Shown: positions 1-9,285, numbered from the stretch's first letter. The stretch: 64,000 bases of DNA from Marchantia polymorpha subsp. ruderalis (GCA_037833965.1 AP031356.1:22652501-22716500), one strand, 5' to 3'. The notes: generated by a model from the sequence alone, not told the origin. Translations and numbers: made by a program.

Positions 1-1
1 A

Positions 2-1231
2 TGTGACCAGCCACCAATCCCTAGGCCAGCCGTGCGTTTCGTATCAACACCTGGCAAGGAAGAAGTGCAGGTCAACCAGGTAGAACTGAGTCTGGACCCA
101 GCTGAAGGAGACGAAGTATGGCCAGAGGAAGAAGTAATGTGCGGCCGGGTAGAAACCCGAAGTTCGAAGAGGAGAGGAGAAGGCCACGAGGACACTCGCC
201 GCCTCGAGCGTAGGGAAGAGAGGAGGAAGTCTAAAGAAGTTAGAGAAGGCCCGAGGAGAAGGCCGGGTACACCTCCGGCTATGAGAAACACCCAGCCGGA
301 GCAGAACTCAGAAAAGGCGGACAGGTATTCAGAAGAGTTCCGGACTCGAGATTACCTTCCGGACATCAAAGATGAGGTAAGTCACCTCATCAAGGAAGCA
401 CTGGGCGCCGGAATGACATCCGACGACCGGAAGGCGGTTAGGCCCCCTACACCCCTTCCGACCGCGAGTACAGGGAAACTTCCGGCTGTGACTTCCAACA
501 CTCCCTACGACATAGTGAAAGACATGGGGAGCCAGAGGGCAAATATTTCCTTCCACCAGTTGTTGGAAGACAATAAGACGTACAGGAGGATGCTGATGCT
601 TTCGTTGCGCCGACCACGCAAACCCCGAAAAGAGAAACTTCCGGCTGTGTACAGAGTGGAAGGAGGAGACCTGGGACCACCAGAGATCGAAGTAGAGATC
701 GGAGGCTGTGTCATTCAGAAGGTACCAGTGGACTCCGGCTCGGGCGTGAATATCATGACCGAGGAGACAGCGAACTCCTTGGGGTTCCAGACCTTCGAAC
801 CTACATCCCGAGTATTGCGACTGGCCGATCAAACACGCAGAATGCCACTAGGAATGTTGAGCAATGTGAGAACCAACATTGGAGGAGTGGACTTTCAACT
901 GTCCTACATAATACTGCAACCTCTGATGAAGAAAGGTTATGATGTGCTGCTTGGCAGACCTTGGCTATACGATGCCAAAGCAAGGTGTGACTGGAGTAGG
1001 AAGAGATTACAGTTCCGTAGCCCTGCGGACCCTCCGACTGTCATTACCGTACCGTGGACCAAGGTACCCCATGAGGGCGAAACACCTTCCACCACCTCCG
1101 GTTACACAACCGGAGGGGAGACCAGCTCATCATGCACTTCAGAGACCGAAACGTCGGAAGACTTTGTGGGCTACGTCACTTGCTGCTCCATTGAGGAGGA
1201 AGGAGACGAGGTGTATCCGGATGACGAATAG
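2..1231 (+). CDS. Gag C-terminus plus retropepsin (partial)
   Basis: The reading frame is open from base 2, so the true start is outside the window. It begins with the last residues of a CCHC knuckle, recognised by alignment with the second element. A charged linker follows, then an aspartic protease with the active-site motif VDSGSGVN near residue 243 and the downstream flap-type region ending in a LLGRPWLY motif (nt 945-970). Retropepsin cleaves the Gag-Pol polyprotein inside the virus-like particle. The frame ends at UAG 1229-1231, but the same frame continues directly into pol, and that stop has a classic readthrough context. Unlike the second element, this copy has no frameshift between Gag and protease. 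Confidence 0.88.
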   Translation, partial: CDQPPIPRPAVRFVSTPGKEEVQVNQVELSLDPAEGDEVWPEEEVMCGRVETRSSKRRGEGHEDTRRLERREERRKSKEVREGPRRRPGTPPAMRNTQPEQNSEKADRYSEEFRTRDYLPDIKDEVSHLIKEALGAGMTSDDRKAVRPPTPLPTASTGKLPAVTSNTPYDIVKDMGSQRANISFHQLLEDNKTYRRMLMLSLRRPRKPRKEKLPAVYRVEGGDLGPPEIEVEIGGCVIQKVPVDSGSGVNIMTEETANSLGFQTFEPTSRVLRLADQTRRMPLGMLSNVRTNIGGVDFQLSYIILQPLMKKGYDVLLGRPWLYDAKARCDWSRKRLQFRSPADPPTVITVPWTKVPHEGETPSTTSGYTTGGETSSSCTSETETSEDFVGYVTCCSIEEEGDEVYPDDE

Positions 1232-1237
1232 CAACTA
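1229..1237 (+). promoter_or_regulatory. Leaky stop UAG-CAA-CUA between PR and RT
   Basis: The UAG at 1229-1231 is followed by CAA CTA, which fits the UAG-CAR-YYA readthrough consensus known from tobamoviruses. Gag-PR and pol are in the same frame. The codons after the stop are conserved in the second element, which has UAG-CAA-UUA at the same place. I infer translational readthrough producing Gag-Pol. Confidence 0.8.
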
Positions 1238-4072
1238 GCAGCCGGACTGGGCAGAAGCGAGATCAGTCACACAGAGGGGATTGTTGACCCGAGTGATTGC
1301 TGCGAACTGCAGCTCAGTCCAGGTAAAGGCTTGAAGGTGTCAAGCCAGGTACAAGGAGAAGAGTTGAACAGGGTACAGGCGTTTCTTCGCCAATATGAGG
1401 ATGTCTTCGCATGGAGGATTGAAGACATGAAAGGCATACCTGCAAGGTATGGAGAGCACAGAATCGACTTGTTGGACGAGGCAGTTCCGGTTCGCCAACG
1501 CCAATACAGGCTCAACCCAAAATATTCATTATTGGTGAAGGACGAAATCGATAAGTACCTGAGCGCAGGAATCATCTACCCGGTACTCAGTAGCGAGTGG
1601 GTGTCGCCTATCGTGATCGTGCCCAAGAAACTGACGGGTAAGATCCGGGTGTGTCAGGACTTCAGGAAGCTGAACGCAGCAACGCGGAAGGACCATCACC
1701 CTCTTCCTTTCACGGACTCTATTCTGGACCATGTAGCAGGGCATGAATGCTACAGTTTCCTAGACGGATTTTCCGGCTACAACCAGGTGTCCATCAGGGA
1801 ACAGGACAAGGACAAAACAACCTTCACAACCGACTGGGGAACCTATGCTTATCACAAGATGCCGTTCGGTCTGTGCAACGCGCCAGCGACGTTCCAGCGG
1901 ATGATGACAAACATCTTCCAAGAGCACCTGAGGAAGTTCCTAGAAATTTTCATCGACGACTTTTGTGTCTTCGGTAAGAGGTCGGAGCACCTTAACCATC
2001 TTCGGCAAACGTTCGACAGATGTAGGGAGAGCAGCTTGTCCTTACACCCTGAGAAATGTTTCTTCTTCATGACCAGCGGAATCCTGCTGGGGCACCGAGT
2101 TTCGTCCGATGGCATTGCAGTGGATGTAGAGAAGGTGAAGATTATTCTCGAACTGCAGCCGCCAACGAATCTGCGTGAGTTGAGGGCCTTCCTTGGCCAT
2201 GTAGGTTATTACAGAAGGTTCATAAATATGTATGCCATCTTGGCAGCCGATCTGACAAAGCTGCTTAAGAAGGATGAACCCTATGTGTGGGGCAAGGAGC
2301 AACAGCTGGCCTTTGAAACGCTCAAGGCCAAACTGACGACTGCTCCGGTTCTGAGAAGTCCGGATTGGAACAGACCTTTCCATGTCTATGTAGACACGTC
2401 GGCGTTTGCAATCGGGGTGGTTCTCAGTCAGAAGGACGACAACAAGAAAGACTACCCGATTTACTTCGCGAGTCGTCAGTTGTCAGCAGCAGAGAAGAAG
2501 TACACGACAACTGAGAGGGAGGCGTTGGGAATGGTGTACTCCTGTAAGAAGTTCCGACATTATTTGATCTGCTATGAGTTCGTGTTTCATGTAGATCATT
2601 ACGCCTTACAGCACCTGGTGAAGAAGGCGGATCTGTCCGGACGAATTGCCAGGTGGGTGCTACTGCTGCAGGAATTCACCTACACTGTACAGACACGGAA
2701 AGGCGTTCACCATGAGAACGCAGACTACCTCTCCCGACTATGGACCGAACCCATAGAGGAGGAAGTAGTGGATGATTTTCCCGACGAACAACTTTTTCAG
2801 TTGTCCGCCAGCCATGAGTCCAGGTACGCGGACTTATACAGGTTTCTGCTCACACTCCAATGTCCGGAAGGATTGGATGCGGAGCAGCGCACAGTCTTCG
2901 TTCATAAAGCGGGACCTTACCAGCTTCAACAGGGGGTCTTGTTCAAGAAAATGGCAGACGAGAGGTTGTGCAGATGTCTAGAGGAGTCTGAAGTACCGCG
3001 AGTTGTCAAAGCCATGCACACAGAAGACGCTGGTGGTCACTACGCCACCAGAAACACAGTGACCAAAATTGTGAATGCAGGATACTGGTGGCCGACGATG
3101 TTCAAAGATGTACACGACTACGTTCGCAAATGCGACAGCTGCCAGAGGACGGGAAGGCCGACTCCGACCACGAGATGGCCTCTTACACCAATCATGCCAT
3201 TAGCACCATTTGAAAAATGGGGGATCGACTTCGTGGGACCAATACAACCTGTCACTAAAGGCACGCGCAGGCGCTACATATTGGTAGCAACAGACTATGC
3301 GACCAAGATGGTGGAGGCAGAAGCCACAAGGCACGATGACGCAGCCGCAGTAGCACGGTTCCTATTCGAATCCATCATCACACGCTACGGGTGCCCCCTA
3401 GAAATAGTCAGTGACAGAGGGACGCACTTTCTGAATCAGGTGATAGAAAGTTTGACGCGGCACTTCCAGATTAAGCATCGGAAGACTACTCCATACAACC
3501 CCAAGGCAAATGGTCTGACAGAGAAGTCCAATGGATTACTCTGTAAGATACTCCTCAAGGTGACTGTAAACCATGCTCATGACTGGGACACCAAGCTACC
3601 GGCCGCCTTATGGGCATATAGAACGGCAGAAAAAGTCACCACCAGGCAAACACCTTACTTCCTAGTTTATGGGCAACATCCGATCTTACCCATCGAATTC
3701 GAGATACCTACCAAGAGGACCTTAGATCAGAGAAGGCTGGACGCGGAAGAAAGTCAGGCATATCGACTGCAAGAGGTAATGGCACTGGAGGAAAGACGTC
3801 AAGAGGCCGAAGATCGGACAAAGCAATTACAACTCAGGCGGAAAGAGAAGTACGATCGAAGGCTCAAACCAGTAGTGCTGGAGAAGGGCGATTTGGCTCT
3901 GCTATACGATAGCAGACATGCTAGATTTCCAGGCAAGCTCCACTTGAGGTGGATGGGACCTTACAAGGTGATAGAAGTTTTCCCAAATGGATCCATCCAA
4001 CTCGCAGAACTGACGGGAGAATGGTTAGGCACCCGCGTGAACGGATGGCGTCTGAAGAAATACCACGTGTAA
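1232..4072 (+). CDS. Pol: RT, RNase H, integrase
   Basis: The frame is continuous and uninterrupted after the leaky stop, with no need for its own initiator. The first internal start-like codon is near 1331, but the peptide before it (with a HTEGIVDPSDC motif) is conserved in the second element, which supports readthrough. Counting from 1331, reverse transcriptase has LDGFSGYNQ and the catalytic FIDDF near residues 205-209. RNase H has VYVDTSAFAIG near 352 and TTEREALGMV. Integrase has an HHCC zinc motif starting near 562 and the D, D, E triad near 631, 694 and 731. A GPY/F-type module lies near 876. The enzyme copies genomic RNA to DNA and integrates it. It ends 37 bp before the 3' LTR. The copy looks coding-competent. 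Confidence 0.92.
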   Translation, partial: QLAAGLGRSEISHTEGIVDPSDCCELQLSPGKGLKVSSQVQGEELNRVQAFLRQYEDVFAWRIEDMKGIPARYGEHRIDLLDEAVPVRQRQYRLNPKYSLLVKDEIDKYLSAGIIYPVLSSEWVSPIVIVPKKLTGKIRVCQDFRKLNAATRKDHHPLPFTDSILDHVAGHECYSFLDGFSGYNQVSIREQDKDKTTFTTDWGTYAYHKMPFGLCNAPATFQRMMTNIFQEHLRKFLEIFIDDFCVFGKRSEHLNHLRQTFDRCRESSLSLHPEKCFFFMTSGILLGHRVSSDGIAVDVEKVKIILELQPPTNLRELRAFLGHVGYYRRFINMYAILAADLTKLLKKDEPYVWGKEQQLAFETLKAKLTTAPVLRSPDWNRPFHVYVDTSAFAIGVVLSQKDDNKKDYPIYFASRQLSAAEKKYTTTEREALGMVYSCKKFRHYLICYEFVFHVDHYALQHLVKKADLSGRIARWVLLLQEFTYTVQTRKGVHHENADYLSRLWTEPIEEEVVDDFPDEQLFQLSASHESRYADLYRFLLTLQCPEGLDAEQRTVFVHKAGPYQLQQGVLFKKMADERLCRCLEESEVPRVVKAMHTEDAGGHYATRNTVTKIVNAGYWWPTMFKDVHDYVRKCDSCQRTGRPTPTTRWPLTPIMPLAPFEKWGIDFVGPIQPVTKGTRRRYILVATDYATKMVEAEATRHDDAAAVARFLFESIITRYGCPLEIVSDRGTHFLNQVIESLTRHFQIKHRKTTPYNPKANGLTEKSNGLLCKILLKVTVNHAHDWDTKLPAALWAYRTAEKVTTRQTPYFLVYGQHPILPIEFEIPTKRTLDQRRLDAEESQAYRLQEVMALEERRQEAEDRTKQLQLRRKEKYDRRLKPVVLEKGDLALLYDSRHARFPGKLHLRWMGPYKVIEVFPNGSIQLAELTGEWLGTRVNGWRLKKYHV

Positions 4073-4096
4073 ATGTTCGCGTGGGCGCTCACAATT

Positions 4097-4109
4097 GAGG
4101 AGGCGGGCA
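4097..4109 (+). other. Polypurine tract of element 1
   Basis: The purine-rich GAGGAGGCGGGCA abuts the first base of the LTR (TGTGGTAACAC at 4110). This is the expected plus-strand DNA primer, and the second element has an equivalent tract. Confidence 0.8.
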
Positions 4110-4506
4110 TGTGGTAACACACTTTTTGTTTTTTTTGCAGAATTTAAACAATTTCAGAAAACTAGTACCAAAGCAGTGTTTGTAGCTAGAGAAGGGTACG
4201 CTAAATAGAGTGGATTGATGAGATCGTCACGAGGGCACCAAGAATCACGTAGTCGGATGTACCAACGCCAACGTCTTCGGCGCCTTCGGCAAAAGCTCCT
4301 TTTTGAGGTATCTCTACTCACGCGCCTCTAGCGTATAAGGAAGCTACGCTTCCGGCGCAGACACCTCAGGAGGAGGTTGTGCTAAAGACGTCAGGGGAAG
4401 GGCCCGGACCTCTAAAGGCATCCGACCATGAGTGCGCCTTCGGCGAAGCGCCGCTAGCGCGGAAAGGGAAAACCTTCATAACAATCGGGATACACGGTAG
4501 ATCCAG

Positions 4507-4605
4507 TTGGTTGAAGTTGCATTAGAAAGAGCTCGGGACGCTCGTTCTAACGAGTCCAAGAGCGCCGGAGATGGATCAGGAATGGAGAAGTTATGAGCGT
4601 CGGAA
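4507..4605 (+). repeat. Shared U3 hairpin module (B copy)
   Basis: This is a roughly 100-bp block in which AAAGAGCTC and CTCGTTCTAACGAG flank a potential stem-loop, followed by GAGTTATGAGNGTCGGAA-like sequence. Related blocks occur at 10266-10340, 10500-11275 (several), 20791-20888, 31976-32076, 36175-36275, 38841-38955, 39946-40061, 56513-56632, 57960-58070 and 62880-62985, always on the U3 side of an LTR where orientation can be judged. Confidence 0.7.
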
Positions 4606-5465
4606 AACTCGTAGCCGGACATGCGCCGTTCGCGCTAGGGTTCACAGCCGGAAAGGATTCCCGTACGCCCTCGGCGATGCGCCTTCGGCGGAATCACGCG
4701 CTCACAGGAGGAAACCAACTCAGAGTCGGAAGCGCCCTTGGCGGCTGTTCATGGAAGGAAAGCGCCGGTCGGATGTACGCCTCCGACGTGGCGCTGACGG
4801 CCGGATGCGCTGGCATGAGTTGCGCTGACGGATATGCGCTGGCAGCAACGGACGAGGCATAAAGGACAAAATAGGCGGTACGACTGCGTGCCGGCGTAAT
4901 TCGCTCCGGCTGGATGTGCGCCTCCAGCAAGGCGCCGACGGATAATGAACACACCAGCGGCGACACGCCTCCGGAGAAGGGCGGGTTAGGAAAAGACAAC
5001 AGGGCCGACGTATACCCTGCAGCGGACTCGAGTCCGGAAGGTGGCGGCGGCGGGAGAATTCAACGTTTAAGCATGCGAATGCGCGCAAGGCGGAGACGTG
5101 AATTCGCGCATGCAAAGGGCGAACCGTTAAGCCGTATAGCCGGCTGCGTACGTTGCAACCAGTAAGAACGTTGGACGTTCTTGAAATCGGAGAAGAAAAG
5201 ACTGCGCTCCAGTCTCATTCTCTCATTCTTGACTTTGCGATTTCCAGTTCCAAGATTACGCGCAAGGGCGGAGCGACCTGCAGTGAGAGTAGAAAGTGCG
5301 GAGACGAGTTGCGCAAGGATCTTGGCGGACCTTGAAAGAATTGGAGTAGCGATCTTGAACGAGCGCAGAGAGAGTGAGCAGTCAGTGCTTGAGTGGCCGA
5401 CGCGCAGTGGCGATTGTGAGAGAGCGAGCGAAAGGGAGAACGTTTGTGTGTGTGCAGGCAACGCA

Positions 5466-8021
5466 ATGTCGAAGGTTCCCCAGCTGCGAGTGTCTCCACT
5501 CAGGGTGCCGCAGATCGGTCTACGCGCATTTCAAGATGTGCTGTTGAGGTTGAAGCTCGATTTTCTCCTATGGGGGTGGAATTGGACGTGTCCGGAGATG
5601 GTGCGCGAGTATCTGCAAGAGAGACACAAGCCTTCTCGCGGATTTCGCCCACACCCAGAGAGATGGGAAATTGGCAATTGGGCGCAGGTGTTGGGCAGGT
5701 GTGCCGGCGAGGAAGGGGATCTCCTCTTCGAGGCCGACAGCGTGAAAGTGTCCCAAGAGGAAGAAGTCTCTTACAATGAGCTCTTCAAGGTGGCTAGACA
5801 TCCCAAGAACGGTTTCCGGACTCGGGATTACAAGGATCGATTGCGGAGAAATGTCGCGACAGCATTGCTGCAGATATTGCAGCCGACCAAGACCGCTTAC
5901 ATGCATGGTTGGCAGGTAGAGTTCGTGGAGCTAGTGTTGTCAGGAGCTCCGGTGCATTGGGCACGACTTCTGTGGAAGGTGACGCGCCAACATGCGCAAG
6001 AAGAGAGGGGAGGAACGCTCAATCATCTATCGCCTTACTTAATCGTGTTTTACCGGGCGATGGGATGTTTGACGAATGCTGAGAAAACTCGGTTTCCGCA
6101 GCTGAGCCGGTCTTATCCAGGTAGATATTCGAGGGAGGCCGAAGTAGACACGGATCCGGACGAGGAACCTGCCAGTACGCCTCCGGCTCCGGCTCCAGCC
6201 AGAGCAGCAGAAGAACGTCGAAGTGAGCGCATTCCGCGCAAGCGGAAGTGGGATGAGAGACCTGAGGACAGGCAGCCGGAAGTACCAGCTGCGCCGACTC
6301 GTGGTCGGCCCACCCCCGAGCCTCATAGTCGACCAAAACAGAGGGCACGCAGAATGCCAACTGTTACTGAGGAGACCAGGCGAACTCCGACCCGGCGGAA
6401 TCTCACGCAGGAAGAGATAATTGCTCAGGTCCTAGGGAAGACGGCAGAAACCTCTGCACAGAAGGCACCACGGCCTTCGGGAGGAGATGGACGGACTGAC
6501 GACCGGCCGACTGCGAGTCGGATGACTGAAGGTCGACAGACGGAAGGAAGGCCAACTGAACGGCGCGTTGAACCGGACAGCAGGCCGGAAGCGGGAGAGA
6601 GTTTGGCTGACGAGCCAACAATCCTCAGAGGGTCGTCTTCGGCGGAAGGCACTTCTGGAAGAACGCCACCAACAAGTAGGCCAAGTGGAGTCAAGACGCG
6701 CAGGGTGTATCCGACTCCCAGTCGGACAACTAATGGTCGGCCGACTGCGAGTCGGACAACAGAGAGTCAGCCGGATTCGCCGACTGCAAGACGGATGGGG
6801 CCAACGACCAGTGTGCGGACGCCTTCGGCGGACGCACCTTCAGCAAGGACACCTTCCGCGCAGATTGTGCCGGAAGGACAGGCAGCAGAAGCGGGCGGTG
6901 CAAGAGCGACAAAAGTCACTGCGGCGTCGACCCCTTCACAAACCGAAGATCGAGCCGGAACAGGGGCTCAAGCAGTGGGATATCCCACTGCCCTGGATAT
7001 TTTAGCAGGCAGTGGAGCAGCAGTCGCAGCAGAAGCTGCTGCGCGCCACAGTTCCAGGGAGTCGCCAAGGGATTCGGTGGCGACTGAGATCCTCGCTACT
7101 GAGGAGGAGACGAGCTCGGAAGAGCAAGAAGAGGATTCGGTGCAGAAAACGCCAACAGGGGTGCTGTGCGAACAGATAGTTCCACTCCTGCGATATCTGG
7201 ATCGCAAGACATCCAAATACGCAAGTGCCTTAAAACCGCAGTCTTATGTGGAGACAATCAGGCGAAGGACGAGGAGCAAGGTGGCAAGGTGGGCCTCTAG
7301 ATGCGGAGTATATGTGGATAGGAACACCGCCCTCCGACAACACCTGGCGGTCACCCAGAAGCTGTACCAAGCCTTGCAGCAGCAGAAGGAGGATGCGGCG
7401 ACGAAGAGTCAGGCGGAGGCCGAACTAATACGGGCAAAGATCGAGTCGGAACTGCAGGAGGAGCGGAGACAGAACGAAGTCCTAGCAGCCGAGCTTGCGC
7501 GCCAGACGCGCGCCTTAGAGGAAAGTCAAAGAGCCCGGAAGGAGGATGAGGAGTTGTTGTGCAACTTGCAAACCGAGTGCTCGGATTTGAGGACACAACG
7601 TGCGGATTTAGAAATGCAGCTGGCAGAGGTGGAGAGCAGCTGCAGGGCACGAGGAGAGTTGGCGGCACGGGTGACTCGTTGTCTAAACGGATACACCCAT
7701 TGGGAGGTGGCAGCTCAAGAGAGGGTTACACTCCGGGAGTTCGAGCTTCGGGCGGCGGCATTGACGGAAGGTGACAGTCGGAGTCGGCGGCGAGTGGCAA
7801 GGAAATTAGAAACTTTTCTGTCGGGTGCGCGCGACACTATGGCGCACTTGCAGTCGGAAGTCACTGCAGCGCTCCGACGCCTGGGGTTACGCAGCCGGTC
7901 GGAAGACTGGCAGGGTAGAGATAGTACGCGGAGCAGTCCGGCGCGCAGGAGGCGCAGCACCGGATCTGCCGAGTGCAGTAGAGTAGTTTGGTTTCGCGCA
8001 GATGCTGCGAGTGGTAGATAG
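5466..8021 (+). CDS. LTR-encoded ORF, B type (851 aa), function unknown
   Basis: This ORF lies wholly inside the 3' LTR. I start it at ATG 5466 because its context AACGCAATG is kept in the A, A' and C copies; the frame is open upstream to 5181 but without ATG. Residues about 1-235 form a conserved, probably helical domain with LRVPQIGLRAFQDVL, DFLLWGWNW and GGTLNHLSPYLI motifs. Its layout resembles the plant mobile/putative plant transposon domains found in other plant elements, which is inference only. A Pro/Thr/Arg-rich low-complexity linker (about 240-530) follows, then an acidic stretch, a strong coiled coil (about 590-760) and a basic C-terminus with RRRSTGSAECS. There is no signal peptide, membrane segment or zinc finger. 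It sits upstream of the TATA box, hence in U3. Confidence 0.8.
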   Translation: MSKVPQLRVSPLRVPQIGLRAFQDVLLRLKLDFLLWGWNWTCPEMVREYLQERHKPSRGFRPHPERWEIGNWAQVLGRCAGEEGDLLFEADSVKVSQEEEVSYNELFKVARHPKNGFRTRDYKDRLRRNVATALLQILQPTKTAYMHGWQVEFVELVLSGAPVHWARLLWKVTRQHAQEERGGTLNHLSPYLIVFYRAMGCLTNAEKTRFPQLSRSYPGRYSREAEVDTDPDEEPASTPPAPAPARAAEERRSERIPRKRKWDERPEDRQPEVPAAPTRGRPTPEPHSRPKQRARRMPTVTEETRRTPTRRNLTQEEIIAQVLGKTAETSAQKAPRPSGGDGRTDDRPTASRMTEGRQTEGRPTERRVEPDSRPEAGESLADEPTILRGSSSAEGTSGRTPPTSRPSGVKTRRVYPTPSRTTNGRPTASRTTESQPDSPTARRMGPTTSVRTPSADAPSARTPSAQIVPEGQAAEAGGARATKVTAASTPSQTEDRAGTGAQAVGYPTALDILAGSGAAVAAEAAARHSSRESPRDSVATEILATEEETSSEEQEEDSVQKTPTGVLCEQIVPLLRYLDRKTSKYASALKPQSYVETIRRRTRSKVARWASRCGVYVDRNTALRQHLAVTQKLYQALQQQKEDAATKSQAEAELIRAKIESELQEERRQNEVLAAELARQTRALEESQRARKEDEELLCNLQTECSDLRTQRADLEMQLAEVESSCRARGELAARVTRCLNGYTHWEVAAQERVTLREFELRAAALTEGDSRSRRRVARKLETFLSGARDTMAHLQSEVTAALRRLGLRSRSEDWQGRDSTRSSPARRRRSTGSAECSRVVWFRADAASGR

Positions 8022-8054
8022 GATAGCGTAGTGCTAGTTAGGATCTTTTGAGAG

Positions 8055-8060
8055 TATAAA
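8055..8060 (+). promoter_or_regulatory. TATA box of B LTR (U3/R boundary)
   Basis: TATAAA lies 34 bp after the LTR-ORF stop. The equivalent position carries TATAAA or TATAAAATAG in every LTR long enough to show it. It is the likely promoter of the genomic RNA, which makes everything before it in the LTR U3. Confidence 0.65.
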
Positions 8061-8066
8061 GTAGAT

Positions 8067-8083
8067 CAAGGCGTTTTGCCTTG
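8067..8083 (+). other. Hairpin just after TATA
   Basis: CAAGGC-GTTTT-GCCTTG forms a 6-bp stem with a 5-nt loop, beginning 12 nt 5'-to-3' after the TATA box. The A-type solo LTR has CCAGGC-GTTTT-GCCTGG, a compensatory change. Confidence 0.6.
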
Positions 8084-8725
8084 GGACTCTTCCAGTTTCG
8101 GAAGTGCAGATCAGGAACTCACTTTCTTGGCGTGTTTGTGCATTTTGGTCCTGGCACCACGTAGAGAAGCTGCAGCATAGCGAAGTTACCGTATGTTGTA
8201 GTTGAAGGCCTTCGGCTGAATGTTCAGAGCTCGCACCCGGTTAGAGACTTGAGTAGTGCGGATCTGCACCTGCGGGTGATTTCTGATGCTCAGAGCCGGC
8301 TGCGAGTTAGAGACTTGAACAGTTCCCCCTTACTCCTTCGAGTGACATATCCTGATTGTACTCCTACGGGAAGTTTCCCCTGAATGCCAATGTGAAGTTT
8401 CATTACTTCGTGTAAACCTTGGTTTGTAATTCAGGTTGTGTGTGTGTTACTGGATCGTGTTTTCAGTAAGTTCTCAGTCGGGTCTGCACTCCCTGCGTTT
8501 TGTGTGATAGTCGAGGGTGACGTCCACGGCGTACGTAGAGGCTTCGTTCCGAAGTGAGAAGTCCAGTCCGGGTACCCCCGCTAGTTCCTGGCGGAAGGGC
8601 AGTAAAAGCCGGAGTGGGAGGCACTTCCTGCAGAACCTCTGAGTGAACTTGCGAGACACTTTCCTCCTGAAATCCGAAGCGGAGGTCCTGACCGACCTCC
8701 GAGTTGTGCTTTTTGCCAGTTTCAG

Positions 8726-8743
8726 GTGTGTGTGTGTGTGTGT
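8726..8743 (+). repeat. (GT)n microsatellite in U5
   Basis: A short GT run is present in the R/U5 part of each LTR; the longest in the window is 38172-38197. Its length varies between copies. Confidence 0.9.
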
Positions 8744-9285
8744 TGAGTGACCAAGCTGTACCGTGCATCCTCCGAGCATCCTCCGAGTTGAGTTCCTCCT
8801 CCGAGTCGAGCCTCCGAGTCGAGCACTACAGTATTTCTGGGAGTGACAGTCGCCTAGAATTCAAACTCTACCAAAAGTCTGTTAAATGTGACACTTTTAC
8901 TCTGTGTGTTGCCTCTGTCCCTGTGGGTTCGATCTTTTTACCACCATACTGCAGTTTTAGCCTTTGGTGGGTTATTACATCTCCACTCAGGGTGCCGCAG
9001 ATCGGTCTACGCGCATTTCAAGATGTGCTGATGGGGCTGAAGCTCGATTTCCTCCTGTGGGGGTGGAACTGGACATGTCCGGAGATGGTGCGCGAGTATC
9101 TGCAGGAGAGACACAAGCCCTCACGCGGATTCCGTCCACATCCAGAAAGATGGGACATTTGTGACTGGGCGCAGGTGTTGGGCAGGTGTGCCGGCGAGGA
9201 AGGGTATCTCCTCTTCGAAGCCGATAGCGTGAAGGTGTCCCAGGAGGAAGAAATCTCCTACAATGAGCTTTTCAAAGTTGCCAGG

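Larger units (their letters stand above)
1..8979 (+). mobile_element. Ty3/gypsy element 1 (B type), 5'-truncated by window edge
   Basis: The plus-strand element enters the window inside the last Gag zinc knuckle and contains, in order, the Gag end, protease, a UAG stop, RT-RNase H-integrase, a polypurine tract and a complete 3' LTR. Its 5' LTR, primer site and most of gag lie upstream of the window. The right end is fixed because the LTR terminus (GGGTTATTACA) is followed at 8980 by TCTCC and then by the interior of another LTR-encoded ORF. TCTCC should therefore be the target duplication, repeated upstream outside the window. There is no chromodomain after integrase, so this is a non-chromoviral Ty3/gypsy lineage. 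Confidence 0.9.
4110..8979 (+). mobile_element. 3' LTR of element 1, B type, 4.87 kb, with internal ORF
   Basis: The LTR starts TGTGGTAACACAC right after the polypurine tract and ends GTGGGTTATTACA. The length of 4870 bp is very large for an LTR. Order: about 1.35 kb of U3 leader with the shared hairpin module (4507-4605); the LTR-ORF (5466-8021); TATA (8055-8060) and a hairpin (8067-8083); then about 0.9 kb of R/U5 with a (GT)n run near 8727. The match in length and order to the solo B LTR (15170-36666 without its insert) confirms that this is a single LTR. Confidence 0.88.

Noticed and set aside
3900..4072. Chromodomain at the integrase C-terminus
   Set aside because: Only the GPY/F-type module and a short tail remain before the stop; no room for a chromodomain.
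4110..8979. Envelope-like gene in the LTR
   Set aside because: The LTR-ORF has no signal peptide, no transmembrane segment and no Cys pattern; it is coiled-coil and low-complexity instead.
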